Shown here: positions 1 to 9,029 of the stretch, piece after piece | How the letters are laid out: each line of letters starts with the position of its first letter | How positions within the stretch are numbered: the first letter of the stretch is position 1 | Assembly (NCBI GenBank): GCA_036375715.1 | Contig: DASVBS010000065.1 | Coordinates: forward strand, 186,001 to 250,000 | DNA from: Longimicrobiaceae bacterium | Lineage (GTDB): Bacteria; Gemmatimonadota; Gemmatimonadetes; Longimicrobiales; Longimicrobiaceae | Direction: 5' to 3' | DNA length: 64,000 nt | Notes under the pieces: model-generated | What the model saw: the letters and a program-made list of their open reading frames with translations, nothing else | Told to the model about the DNA's origin: nothing | Databases searched by the model: none | Translations under genes and position numbers: made by a program

Positions 1-1440
1 GACGGCCACCGTCACGAGCAGCGACACGTGCGCCGGGATGGTACCGCCACGCTGTGCCGCGATGAAGAAGCCCACAGACACGACGAAGGAGCTGGCCATC
101 GCGGCCACCTCGGTCCAGGCATTGATCCGCCACCAGTACCACCGCAGCAGGTAGATCAGGCCGGTGCCGGCGCCGATGGACATCAGCAGCTCGAAGGCCT
201 GACGGGCTGAATCGAGGACCAGCGTGACCCCGGCGGCGACCAGCATCAGTAGTCCGGTGACCACGCGTCCCACGAAGACGTAGTGGCGTTCGGTCGCATC
301 CGGCCGGATGAATCGCCGGTAGAGGTCGTGCACCAGGTATGAAGTACCCCAGTTCAGGTGGGTTGAGATGGTGGAGACGTAGGCGGCCAGCATCCCCGCG
401 ATCATCAGGCCCAGCAACCCTGCGGGGAGGAAGGTCAGCATGGCGGGATAGGCCATGTCGTGACCGATCAGGCTGCGGTCGACGTAGGGGAAGGCGGCGG
501 CGATGTCGTCCAGCGTAGGAAAGACGAGGATGGACGCGAGCGCCACCAGGATCCACGGCCATGGGCGTAGAGCATAGTGCGCCGCGTTGAAGAAGAGCGT
601 CCCGGAAAGGGCGTCCCGCTCGCTCCGGGCGGCCAACATCCGCTGCGCGATGTAGCTACCTCCGCCCGGCTCCGCCCCCGGGTACCAGACCGACCACCAC
701 TGCACGGTCAGCGGAATGACCAGCAGCGTGAGCGTCAGGGACCAGTCACCAAAGTCCGGCAGCAGGTGGAGCGTCTGCGCGGGAACACGCTCCAGCAGCC
801 CGGAGAGCCCGCCCACTTGCGGTTGCCGAAGTGCGAAGACCGCGGCCGCGATAGCGCCGGTCATCGCCACGACGAACTGGATGAGATCCGTCACCATCAC
901 CCCCCACAAACCGGAGATGGCGGCGAAGGCGATGCTGATGATGACGCAGTAGGTGAGCGTCTTGCCGATAGGCCAGCCCAGCAGCACGGCGGCGATCTTG
1001 GCGGCGGCCAGGTTCACCGACGCCATGATCACGCAGTTGAAGAAGAGCCCTAGGTAGACCGCGCGGAACCCGCGCACGAAGGTCGCCGCCCTGCCCGAAT
1101 AGCGGATCTCGTAGAACTCGAGGTCGGTGAGCACGCGGGAGCGGCGCCAGAGGCGGGCGTAGAAGAAGACGGTGGCCATGCCCGTGAGCAGGAACGCCCA
1201 CCAGGCCCAGTTGCCAGCCACGCCGCTCTCGCGCACGAGGTTGGTGACCAGGTTCGGGGTATCCGTGCTGAAGGTCGTGGCGACCATCGACACCCCGATC
1301 AGCCACCAGGGCGCGGCCTGTCCGGAGGTGAAGAACTCCGCCGTGCTCGACCCTGCCCTGCGGGCCAGCAGGATCGCCGGGACGAACGAGATGGCGATCG
1401 ACAGGATGATGATTGCCCAATCGATGGGAGCGAGGTGCAT
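1..1440 (-). CDS. sodium:solute symporter (SSS family), 3' end outside window
   Basis: Reading from an ATG at 1440 the frame stays open to the window edge (480 residues), so the C-terminus is missing. The translation is a polytopic membrane protein starting MHLAPIDWAIIILSIAISF, with successive hydrophobic segments and the SSS-like pattern of an early helix-breaking FFTSG/WWLIG region and a later ISTHLNWGTSYLVHDLY stretch. The family couples Na+ to uptake of sugars, amino acids or vitamins. It is the last visible gene of the galactose/fucose operon, 125 nt beyond the GH29 fucosidase gene, so a monosaccharide such as fucose is a reasonable substrate guess; this is inferred from context only. 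Confidence 0.85.
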   Translation of the reverse strand, partial: MHLAPIDWAIIILSIAISFVPAILLARRAGSSTAEFFTSGQAAPWWLIGVSMVATTFSTDTPNLVTNLVRESGVAGNWAWWAFLLTGMATVFFYARLWRRSRVLTDLEFYEIRYSGRAATFVRGFRAVYLGLFFNCVIMASVNLAAAKIAAVLLGWPIGKTLTYCVIISIAFAAISGLWGVMVTDLIQFVVAMTGAIAAAVFALRQPQVGGLSGLLERVPAQTLHLLPDFGDWSLTLTLLVIPLTVQWWSVWYPGAEPGGGSYIAQRMLAARSERDALSGTLFFNAAHYALRPWPWILVALASILVFPTLDDIAAAFPYVDRSLIGHDMAYPAMLTFLPAGLLGLMIAGMLAAYVSTISTHLNWGTSYLVHDLYRRFIRPDATERHYVFVGRVVTGLLMLVAAGVTLVLDSARQAFELLMSIGAGTGLIYLLRWYWWRINAWTEVAAMASSFVVSVGFFIAAQRGGTIPAHVSLLVTVAV

Positions 1441-1565
1441 ACGAGCGGCGGGTAGAAGGCGTCGGTCCGAGTGGACGAATCAGGAACAGCGTACCGCCCC
1501 GGCGAGCCGTTGCGGGTCCGTCGAACACTCCTGATTCGCAGGTCGTAGCTCCTGGCTGCCTCGGC

Positions 1566-3056
1566 TCACAGAACCGCCTGCCGGTACAGTCCGATCGTCG
1601 AGATGCGTGGCACGTCCAGCGCCGATTCGATGGAGAGGCGGATCCGGCGTGCGCTGATCGGCTCGGGGGTACGATCGAGCTTGCGGTTGCCGATGGTGCT
1701 TCCGCTGGAGGCGATGGTCCAGCCGTTCGGGGTCAGGGCGTGCACCTCGTAGCGCTCGACATGCTGCCCCTCGGCAATGGCCTCGCGCAGCTCCACCACA
1801 TTGAACTCCACGGGGGTGGCGAAATCCAGCTCGACGTAGCCCGAGCGCGCGCTTCCTCCGGGGCTCCAGTAGGTATCCGGGTCACCGTCGAGGACCCGCG
1901 ACGCTCCCGTTCCCCGGTTCGCCGAGGCGCGAGCCCCGCGCGCGAGATCCCGGGCAAAGACCTGCTCCCGCAGCTCGTGGAATTCCCGCAGCCGCTGCAC
2001 GTCCGTCTCATGGAACAGACCGTCGCTGGTCGGCGGAACGTTCAGCAGCAGGTTGGCGTTCCTTCCCACGGACATGAAGTACAGCTCGAGCAGGTTCTCG
2101 GCGGTGCGCACCTCGGTGTCCTGCTCCGGATGCCAGAACCACCCCGGCCGAATCGACACGTCCGCCTCGCCGGGGCGCCAGACAGTGCCGTGGGGGTGTC
2201 CGTGCTGAAGGGCATGGATGATCTCCGGCCCCGACATTCCCGGATATGGCACGACTGTCGGATCGACTGTCGACCAGTTGGGGTCTCCGGCAATGCCTCG
2301 CTCATTCCCGATCCAGCGGATGTCCGGCCCGGCGTCCGAAAACATGATCGCGTCCGGCTGGAGCGTGCGGACGGTCTGATGAAAGCGCGGCCAGTCGTAC
2401 TCCTGCCGACGTCCGTTCGGGCCTTCCCCGTTCGCCCCGTCGAACCACACCTCCGCGATCGGTCCGTACCAGGTGAGCAGCTCGGTGAGCTGGCGTACAT
2501 AGAAGTCGTTGTACGCCGGGGAGTCCCCGTACATGGGCGCGTTGCGGTCCCAGGGAGAGAGGTAGAGACCTACCTTCAGGCCCTCGGCTCGCGCGGCGTC
2601 GACGAACTCGCGGACGACGTCGCCCTGGCCATCACGCCAAGGGCTGCTCGCGACCGAATGTCTCGTCGTCTCGGTTGGCCAGAGGCAGTAGCCGTCGTGG
2701 TGTTTGGCGGTCAGGATGATCAGCTTGAAGCCACCGTCGCGCGCGGCGCGAGCCCACTGGCGGGCATCGAGTCTGGCCGGGTTGAAGAGGGCCGGGTCTT
2801 CCTTCCCGTCGCCCCACTCACGGTTGGTGAAGGTGTTGATGCCGAAGTGGACGAACATGGTCAGCTCGTCCCGCTGCCACGCGAGCTGCGCGGGCGACGG
2901 GACGGGACGCGCAGCGGCGATCCCGGTCAGCGCCGGGCCGAGCGCGCGCGCCAGGCCTGGGTTCGTGGCCGCCGCTCCGAGCGCCAGCCCGCTGGCCCGC
3001 AGAAAGGTGCGCCGATCGATCCGCTGCCGAGACGCGTGGACGGGGCGACCGTTCAT
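1566..3056 (-). CDS. secreted GH29 alpha-L-fucosidase with C-terminal F5/8-type-C-like domain
   Basis: 496 residues. A twin-arginine signal (DRRTFLRASG, about residues 14-23) implies Tat export. The GH29 barrel follows: HFGINTFTNREWG near 70-82, the TAKHHDGYCLW block near 116-126, and VWFDG with Asp206 at the usual nucleophile position. From about residue 380 a beta-rich segment (RVLDGDPDTYW, YVELDF) looks like a discoidin/CBM32 module. It hydrolyses terminal alpha-L-fucose from glycans. Its ATG overlaps the TGA of the upstream oxidoreductase gene by 4 nt (3053-3056), so the two are translationally coupled. Substrate detail is not readable from sequence. Confidence 0.9.
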   Translation of the reverse strand: MNGRPVHASRQRIDRRTFLRASGLALGAAATNPGLARALGPALTGIAAARPVPSPAQLAWQRDELTMFVHFGINTFTNREWGDGKEDPALFNPARLDARQWARAARDGGFKLIILTAKHHDGYCLWPTETTRHSVASSPWRDGQGDVVREFVDAARAEGLKVGLYLSPWDRNAPMYGDSPAYNDFYVRQLTELLTWYGPIAEVWFDGANGEGPNGRRQEYDWPRFHQTVRTLQPDAIMFSDAGPDIRWIGNERGIAGDPNWSTVDPTVVPYPGMSGPEIIHALQHGHPHGTVWRPGEADVSIRPGWFWHPEQDTEVRTAENLLELYFMSVGRNANLLLNVPPTSDGLFHETDVQRLREFHELREQVFARDLARGARASANRGTGASRVLDGDPDTYWSPGGSARSGYVELDFATPVEFNVVELREAIAEGQHVERYEVHALTPNGWTIASSGSTIGNRKLDRTPEPISARRIRLSIESALDVPRISTIGLYRQAVL

Positions 3057-4432
3057 GCCGACGTGCTCGACTCCATCTTGCCAGGATCGATGATCCCCAG
3101 CGGCGGACGCGTGCGCCAGCCACCGCGGGTGAAGTCGGGGAAGTCTACCGCGGCGCTACGATTGGTGATGGAGCGCTCGCTCAGGTCGACAATCGCGCTC
3201 CAGGCGGCGCCGTCGTACACGTCCATATCGGTGGGCTCGCCGTTCAGAAGGCACTGCACCAGCCGGTAGTCCTCGATGTAATCCATGCCGCCGTGGCCGG
3301 CGCCCGCCGATGCCGCCTCCAGCGCACGCCAGATCGGATGGTCGAACTCCGCACGATACTGGTTGAAGTCCTCCCAGGCGTCGTCCTCCGACCTTCCCTC
3401 CAGGTAGATCAGCGGCTCGGGGTACTTACGCACCAATCCACGCGTCCCCTGCAGCAGGATGTTCCGGCTGTATGGACGGGGCGAGTTGGTGTTGTGTGTG
3501 ATCAGGATCGTCTGGCCCGCGACCGTCCTGATCAGGGTATTGATCACGTCGCCCTGCGCGTACTTCTGCTTCGCCTCAGGGCTGTCCGGACCGATGTGCT
3601 CCGCGGCCCAGAGGTTCAGACCGCGACCGGGGCTCGCCATCGAGACGAGGTACTCGAACTGGTTCCCCCGGTTGATGTTCATCCACTGCGCGACCGGTCC
3701 GACGCCATGGGTGGGGTAGAGGTCCGCGTTGCGGGTGATGGAGTGCTTCACCCGCCAGCGGTTCACATAGTAGTCCGTCAGCTTCAAGCTGCGCAGGTCG
3801 TGGAGGTACCCGCACTCGGCGTGGAGCAGATCACCGAACTGGTTCTGCCGGACCATGTTGAGAATCATCATCTCGGCCCGGTCGTAGCAGCAGTTTTCCA
3901 TCATGACGCAGTGCCGCTGCGTCTGCTCCGCCGTCTCGACGAGCTCCCAGCATTCGTCGATGGTGGGAGCCATGGGGACCTCGGTCGCGGCGTGCTTCCC
4001 CGCCCGCATGGCAGCGAGCAGCACCGGGGCATGGAGCTCCCAGGGGGTCGCGGTGAAGACGAGATCGACGTTGGGTAGATCGCAGAGTCGCAGATAGTCC
4101 TCCGGCCCTCCGGCAAAACCCTGCGGCTGCGGCTGCCCTGCATCGGTGACCAGCTTCCGCGCGCGCTCCATGTGCTCGGGAAGCAGGTCGCAGATCGCGG
4201 TCACCTCGACGTTGGGGATGCGCAGGAAATTCCGGACGTGGCTGGTGCCCTGGTGGCCGACGCCAACAAAGCCGACGCGAACCTTCTCCAGCGGTTCGGC
4301 GGCGAACAGGCCGGTGGGCGCGGGGCGGCGGCTCGCCTGCGCGGCGAGGCGGTCGGAAGTCAGTGCGTATCCGGCGCCGAGCCCTGCAGCGGCGGCGCGC
4401 AGGAACTTTCGACGGTCGTAGCGATCTGCCAT
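3053..4432 (-). CDS. Tat-exported Gfo/Idh/MocA oxidoreductase, GH109-like
   Basis: 459 residues with a twin-arginine leader (DRRKFLRAAAAG). A Rossmann fold follows, with the GVGHQGTSH dinucleotide-binding loop near residue 55. The central region carries the NADLYPTHGVGPVAQ block, which I associate with GH109 alpha-N-acetylgalactosaminidases; these hydrolyse glycosidic bonds by an NAD+-dependent oxidation-elimination mechanism. The GH109 assignment is from memory of that block and is likely but not proven; other secreted Gfo/Idh/MocA proteins share the fold. It is coupled to the GH29 gene and lies 36 nt after galK, so it probably acts on the same glycans in the periplasm. Confidence 0.8.
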   Translation of the reverse strand: MADRYDRRKFLRAAAAGLGAGYALTSDRLAAQASRRPAPTGLFAAEPLEKVRVGFVGVGHQGTSHVRNFLRIPNVEVTAICDLLPEHMERARKLVTDAGQPQPQGFAGGPEDYLRLCDLPNVDLVFTATPWELHAPVLLAAMRAGKHAATEVPMAPTIDECWELVETAEQTQRHCVMMENCCYDRAEMMILNMVRQNQFGDLLHAECGYLHDLRSLKLTDYYVNRWRVKHSITRNADLYPTHGVGPVAQWMNINRGNQFEYLVSMASPGRGLNLWAAEHIGPDSPEAKQKYAQGDVINTLIRTVAGQTILITHNTNSPRPYSRNILLQGTRGLVRKYPEPLIYLEGRSEDDAWEDFNQYRAEFDHPIWRALEAASAGAGHGGMDYIEDYRLVQCLLNGEPTDMDVYDGAAWSAIVDLSERSITNRSAAVDFPDFTRGGWRTRPPLGIIDPGKMESSTSA

Positions 4433-4468
4433 GGGTATACTCCGGGAAGGGGCCTAGGAGCAGGGAGT

Positions 4469-5653
4469 TTAGCCGCGCGCCAGGGGAGGAGCAAGGTGAA
4501 ACTGGTCCACGGCGGCGCCGGCTGTCGCACGCGTCACATATACCTTGGGAACCAGTCCCGTGCGCTGGCGATAGGCCTCGACAACGGTCTCGGTAAATTC
4601 CTCGGTCGAGTCGCGACGCACGAGGGCGACCGCGCATCCCCCGAAGCCGGCGCCGGTCATACGGGCGCCGAAACAGGCGGGGTGTGCGGAAGCAATCTCC
4701 ACCATGGTGTCGAGGGCTTCGCTCGAGACCTGGAAGTCGTCGCGCAGGCTGCGGTGGCTCTCGGCCATCAGGGCGCCGAGCCGCTGAGCATCACCTGCGC
4801 GCATGGCTTCGGCCGCGGCTTCAGTCCGGGCATTTTCAAGAACGACGTGGCGGGCGCGGCGGGCGGCGACCGGGTCGAGTCCCGCCACCCCCTCTTCGAA
4901 GCGCTCAGGGGTGAGATCGCGCAGGGCCTTCACACCGAAATGCTCGGCGGCGAGCTCACATTGGGTGCGCCGTTCGTTGTACGCCGAGCCGCTGAGCTCC
5001 CGTCGGGTGGAGGTATCGAGGATCACCACCAGTGCCTCCTCGGGAAGCGGCACCGCGGTGGTGTCCAGCGTTCTGCAGTCGATCAGCACCGCGTGGCCCT
5101 CCTGTCCCACCGCGGAGATCATCTGGTCCATGATCCCGCACTGCACCCCCACCCAGGCGTTCTCGGCGCGCTGGCAGAGTCTGGCCATCTCCTTGGCGTC
5201 CCAGGGCGCCCCGGCCGCGGCGGTGATCGCCCGCGCGGTGGCGAGCTCGACCGCCGCGCTGGAGGAGAGCCCCGCGCCGATCGGCACGTCTCCGCCCAGC
5301 ACACCGTCCCATCCGGCGACAGGACGGCCTGCGTCTGCCAGCGCCCACGCGGTTCCCTTGAGATACTCGATCCAACCCCCGTCCCCGCGCTCGGGGGCGG
5401 CGGCGTCGAAGCTGCGCACGCGCTCGTAGTCGAGCGACTGGACCGAGATCACCGTATCCTCACGCGGCCTGAGCGCGATCCATACCGCCGGCTCGATCGC
5501 CATCGGCAGGACGAAGCCGTCGTTATAGTCGGTGTGCTCCCCGATGAGGTTCACCCGGCCGGGCGCTCGCACGACCAGTGACGGCTCCTCGTTCCACTTA
5601 GCCCGGAAGGCGTCGATGACCCGCGCGCGCACCGTCGGGGCCGCTTCATTCAT
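4469..5653 (-). CDS. galK: galactokinase
   Basis: GHMP kinase of 394 residues that phosphorylates galactose to galactose-1-phosphate in the Leloir pathway. The galactokinase signature (GRVNLIGEHTDYNDG) is near residues 32-46, the ATP-binding motif PIGAGLSSSAA is in the middle, and TGAGFGG is near the C-terminus. I chose the ATG at 5653 because GAGGGA lies 5 nt upstream; a TTG at 5704 would add 17 residues abutting the galT stop and has no comparable ribosome binding site. It sits directly downstream of galT in the same operon. Confidence 0.95.
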   Translation of the reverse strand: MNEAAPTVRARVIDAFRAKWNEEPSLVVRAPGRVNLIGEHTDYNDGFVLPMAIEPAVWIALRPREDTVISVQSLDYERVRSFDAAAPERGDGGWIEYLKGTAWALADAGRPVAGWDGVLGGDVPIGAGLSSSAAVELATARAITAAAGAPWDAKEMARLCQRAENAWVGVQCGIMDQMISAVGQEGHAVLIDCRTLDTTAVPLPEEALVVILDTSTRRELSGSAYNERRTQCELAAEHFGVKALRDLTPERFEEGVAGLDPVAARRARHVVLENARTEAAAEAMRAGDAQRLGALMAESHRSLRDDFQVSSEALDTMVEIASAHPACFGARMTGAGFGGCAVALVRRDSTEEFTETVVEAYRQRTGLVPKVYVTRATAGAAVDQFHLAPPLARG

Positions 5654-5704
5654 ACGATCCCTCAAAACTCCCGCCCTCTCCGCCGGCAGGCGCGCCGGCC
5701 TCAA

Positions 5705-6754
5705 TCATCGATGTACGGTTGTGGACTCAGGTACTTCGCGTAGCCGCGCGGCCGCGGCCTCGGGGGTGAGGTCGCGCTGCGGCTCCGCCATCATCTCGTA
5801 TCCGACCATGAACTTGCGCACCGTGGCGGAGCGCAGCAGCGGAGGATAGAAGTGAAAGTGTAGGTGCCATTCGGGATGATCCTTGCCGTCCGTCGGGGCC
5901 TGGTGGACTCCGGCGGAATAGGGGAAGGTCGTCCCGAACAGGTTGTCATAGCGGCTGGTGAGCCGCTTCAGGGCCACCGCCAGGTCGTCGCGCTCATTCG
6001 CCTCCATCTCCAAGAGGCTGGCCATTCGTCGTCGCGGTAGAACGATCGTCTCGAACGGCCAGATCGCCCAGTAGGGTACGATCACGAGCACCGACCCCTG
6101 TTCGAAGACGATCCGCTCCTCGCGCCGTAGCTCGAGCGCGGCGTAGTCCGCGAGCAGGGAGCGCCCGGTAAGCTCGTGGTACTCCAGCAACCGCGCCCCC
6201 TCCTTCGCCAGCTCCAGCGGAATCGACCGTTGCGCCCAGATCTGGCCGTGGGGGTGCGGATTGCTACACCCCATCATGGTACCTCGGTTCTCGAAGACCT
6301 GCACGGAGGCAATGTCGCCGCGCGCTCCCAGCGTCTCGTACTGGTCGGCCCAGAGATCGACGAGGCGGCGGAGCGCGGAGGGCTCCATCCCCGCCAGCGT
6401 GAGGTCGTGGCGGGGAGAGAAGCACACCACCCGACAGATGCCGCTCTCGGCGCGCGCAACCAGCAGCCCCTCCTCGTCGATTTCACCCTGCGGGGTGTCG
6501 GGGAGCAGCGCAGAGAAGTCGTTGTCAAAAACAAAGAGGTCCGTGTACGGTGGATTCCGGTGACCACCAGCTCGGGTGTTCCCCGGGCAGAGATAGCAGG
6601 CAGGATCGTACTCCGGTCGCACCTCGGGCTCCGGCGTCTCGATCTGCCCCTGCCAGGGGCGTCGCATACGGTGCGGAGATACCAGGACCCACTCGCCGGT
6701 GAGCGGATTGAAGCGGCGATGCGGATCCTCCTGCGGTCGGAAGGATCCGTTCAC
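5705..6754 (-). CDS. galT: galactose-1-phosphate uridylyltransferase
   Basis: 349 residues, GTG start. HIT-superfamily transferase that swaps UMP between UDP-glucose and galactose-1-phosphate. It shows the CYLCPGN zinc-type CxxC block, the active-site [10 protein letters not shown] motif (uridylylated His in HPHGQ), and the C-terminal [11 protein letters not shown] block. It lies between a small membrane protein gene and galK, forming the canonical Leloir pair. A second, divergent galT is present at 13741-14787. No convincing ribosome binding site precedes the GTG, so the exact start is less certain than the identity. Confidence 0.95.
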   Translation of the reverse strand: MNGSFRPQEDPHRRFNPLTGEWVLVSPHRMRRPWQGQIETPEPEVRPEYDPACYLCPGNTRAGGHRNPPYTDLFVFDNDFSALLPDTPQGEIDEEGLLVARAESGICRVVCFSPRHDLTLAGMEPSALRRLVDLWADQYETLGARGDIASVQVFENRGTMMGCSNPHPHGQIWAQRSIPLELAKEGARLLEYHELTGRSLLADYAALELRREERIVFEQGSVLVIVPYWAIWPFETIVLPRRRMASLLEMEANERDDLAVALKRLTSRYDNLFGTTFPYSAGVHQAPTDGKDHPEWHLHFHFYPPLLRSATVRKFMVGYEMMAEPQRDLTPEAAAARLREVPESTTVHR

Positions 6755-6788
6755 GAGCGGCCGGCGAAGCTACAGGCGGGGGAACAGG

Positions 6789-7094
6789 TCATTCCTCGGT
6801 CCCGGGCGGGCGCACGACGGGATTGCTGCTCTCCAGACCCTCGCGGTACTCTCGCTCTTCGATCTCCCGTCCTTCCGGGTCGACCTCCGCCGAGCGAGGT
6901 GCCGCGGTGCCTCTGCGGGCGAGGTAGAGAAGCCACACCCCGAAGAGCAGAACCACCAACCCCCAACCGAGGTTGACGTTCACCCCCAGCGAGCGGACAT
7001 AGATCGAGGGATCGGCGGCCAGGCCGTACACGGCCAGCAGGATGCCGATCAGCGTGAAGAAAGCCCCCATCGGGAGGCGGATGTCCATTCCCAT
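6789..7094 (-). CDS. small two-helix membrane protein next to the symporter
   Basis: 101 residues with GGAGTAG 4 nt before the ATG. Two hydrophobic segments (about residues 9-27 and 41-60) are followed by a charged tail rich in Glu, Arg and Pro. No family recognised. It sits between the sodium:solute symporter gene (stop at 7197) and galT on the same strand. A role as an accessory subunit of the transporter is possible but purely positional. Confidence 0.7.
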   Translation of the reverse strand: MGMDIRLPMGAFFTLIGILLAVYGLAADPSIYVRSLGVNVNLGWGLVVLLFGVWLLYLARRGTAAPRSAEVDPEGREIEEREYREGLESSNPVVRPPGTEE

Positions 7095-7196
7095 CGGCTA
7101 CTCCGGCGTGGAGTGCAGTTGCGTTCTTTCCGCGTGCGCCCACCCACCAGTTTACCTCGACCGAGGGGTAGGCTCCGGCGGTTGCGGGAGACGCGA

Positions 7197-8909
7197 TCAG
7201 AAGAACACGAGGTTCAGAACCAGCGTGAATGCAAGAACCACTACGCCGAGCGTTGCGGGGCGCCGGTGCCAGGGCACCCCTTCCTCGCGCGGTCGCTCCG
7301 TCAGGCTGTACACCAGACCGCGCAGCTCTTCCGCCGGGCGCGGCCGCGTCAGCAGGCTCACCACGATGGTGACCACGAAACAGGTGGTCCAGGCGTAGAT
7401 GGCCGTCCAGAAGTTCTGCGCCATCTCGCTCGGGTAGGTGCCCAGCACCGCCAGGTATCCACCCTTGATGCCCGTGGCGGAGCCGACCGGCAGGCTCAGG
7501 CCGTGGTGGATTGCGGCGGCGAGCGTGCCCGCCACCAGCCCGGTGAAGGCCCCGTGGCCGGTCGTGCGCCGCCAGAACATCCCCAGCAGGAAGGTCGCGA
7601 AGAGCGGAGCGTTCACGAACGCGAAGACGAGCTGCAGCATGTCCATGATGTTGTTGAACGCCGTCGTCGCGTACGCGGTCAGCACCGAGAGCCCGATGCC
7701 GAAGACAGTGGCGAAGCGGCCCATCCACAGATAGTGGGAGTCGGAGCCGTGCTTGTGGATGTAGGCCTGGTAGATGTCGTAGGTCCACACCGTGTTGAAG
7801 GCGGTGACGTTACCCGCCATCCCGGACATGAACGAAGCCATCAGCGCGGTCAGCCCGAGGCCGAGCAATCCCGAGGGGAAGTAGTGGACCAGCATGAGCG
7901 GGATGGCGAGATCGTAGTTGTACGTGCCATCCTCGCCCATGGGCAGGGCAAAGCCGCTCGCACCCGCCTGCGTGGTGAGCGCGATCGCGATCATCCCCGG
8001 GAGGATCACCAGGACCGGGAAGATCATCTTCGGGAACGCGGCGATGATGGGGGTGCGGCGGGCGGCGCTCATCGAGTCAGCGGCCATCGCTCGTTGGACG
8101 ACCAGAAAGTCGGTCGTCCAGTAGCCGAAGGAGAGCACGAAACCCAACCCCATCGCCAGGCCGAACCACTCTACGCCCATCGGGTTCGTGGCCGCATCGC
8201 CCATGAAGGCCCATGAATGCGTCCAGGCGCCCGGGGCGAAGCCGGCCTGGCTGGCCGTTACCTCGAGGCGCTGGGTCAGCCCGTCCCATCCGCCCACATC
8301 GCGCAGCCCGAGGTAGACCAGGGGGATGAAGCCCGTGACGATGAGGAAGAACTGCAGTACCTCGTTGTAGATGGCGGAGGTGAGCCCGCCGAGGAAGATG
8401 TAGAGCAGCACGATCACAGCTGAGACCAGCACGCTGACGTTGAAGTCCCAGCCGAGGAGCACGCCGAGCAGCAGGCCCATGGCGTACATCGAGATCCCGG
8501 AGGAGAAGACAGTCATGGCCGCGAAGCTGATCGCGTTGAAGCCGCGCGTCTTCTCGTCGAAGCGTAGCTTCAGGTACTCGGGTACCGAGCGGGCACGCGA
8601 GCCGTAGTAGAACGGCATCATGAACACGCCCACGAAAACCATCGCCGGGATAGCCCCTACCCAATAGAAGTGACTGGTGGCGATACCGTACTTCGCGCCG
8701 GAGGCGGCCATGCCGATCACTTCCTGCGCGCCGAGATTGGCGGACAGGAAGGCTAGCCCCGCGACCCATGCCGGGATCGACCGCCCCGAAAGAAAGAAAT
8801 CCGTGCTCGACCGCATGTAGTGGCGCAGCGCGAACCCGATGCCGAGCACGAACGCGAAGTAGATGATCAGGATCGCGTAGTCGATTGGTGCGAGAGCGAA
8901 GGTCTCCAA
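7197..8909 (-). CDS. sodium:solute symporter, SGLT/galactose type
   Basis: 570 residues with many transmembrane helices, close in style to vSGLT. The N-terminal LAPIDYAILIIYF helix is followed by FLSANLGAQEVIGMAASGAKYG, the helix that forms the substrate/Na+ site in SGLT-like transporters, then SVPEYLKLRFD. Heading an operon with galT and galK, it most likely imports galactose with Na+. The start is a TTG at 8909 with a poor ribosome binding site; no in-frame ATG fits better, because the first helix begins at once. Confidence 0.9.
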   Translation of the reverse strand: METFALAPIDYAILIIYFAFVLGIGFALRHYMRSSTDFFLSGRSIPAWVAGLAFLSANLGAQEVIGMAASGAKYGIATSHFYWVGAIPAMVFVGVFMMPFYYGSRARSVPEYLKLRFDEKTRGFNAISFAAMTVFSSGISMYAMGLLLGVLLGWDFNVSVLVSAVIVLLYIFLGGLTSAIYNEVLQFFLIVTGFIPLVYLGLRDVGGWDGLTQRLEVTASQAGFAPGAWTHSWAFMGDAATNPMGVEWFGLAMGLGFVLSFGYWTTDFLVVQRAMAADSMSAARRTPIIAAFPKMIFPVLVILPGMIAIALTTQAGASGFALPMGEDGTYNYDLAIPLMLVHYFPSGLLGLGLTALMASFMSGMAGNVTAFNTVWTYDIYQAYIHKHGSDSHYLWMGRFATVFGIGLSVLTAYATTAFNNIMDMLQLVFAFVNAPLFATFLLGMFWRRTTGHGAFTGLVAGTLAAAIHHGLSLPVGSATGIKGGYLAVLGTYPSEMAQNFWTAIYAWTTCFVVTIVVSLLTRPRPAEELRGLVYSLTERPREEGVPWHRRPATLGVVVLAFTLVLNLVFF

Positions 8910-8956
8910 AGGCCGATCGAGTGAGATTGTCAGCAGAGTCGGGGAAGGCCGGGCGA

Positions 8957-8986
8957 ATCGTAGGTCGCGCGGGGGGAAGGTGTCAA
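8957..8986 (-). promoter_or_regulatory. putative sigma-70-type promoter of the galactose operon
   Basis: On the minus strand a perfect TTGACA (8981-8986) is followed after 18 nt by TACGAT (8957-8962). Transcription would start near 8949, about 40 nt before the symporter start. Only box match and position support it. Confidence 0.45.
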
Positions 8987-9005
8987 CTCCCGCTTGCGGC
9001 GGGAG
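8987..9005 (-). terminator. short GC hairpin after the cytochrome gene
   Basis: CTCCCGC (8987-8993) pairs with GCGGGAG (8999-9005) across a 5-nt loop, just past the cytochrome stop and directly upstream of the putative promoter. It lacks a T-run, so terminator function is uncertain. Confidence 0.3.
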
Positions 9006-9029
9006 CGGTCGAGGCAGGCGGCATGGGAG

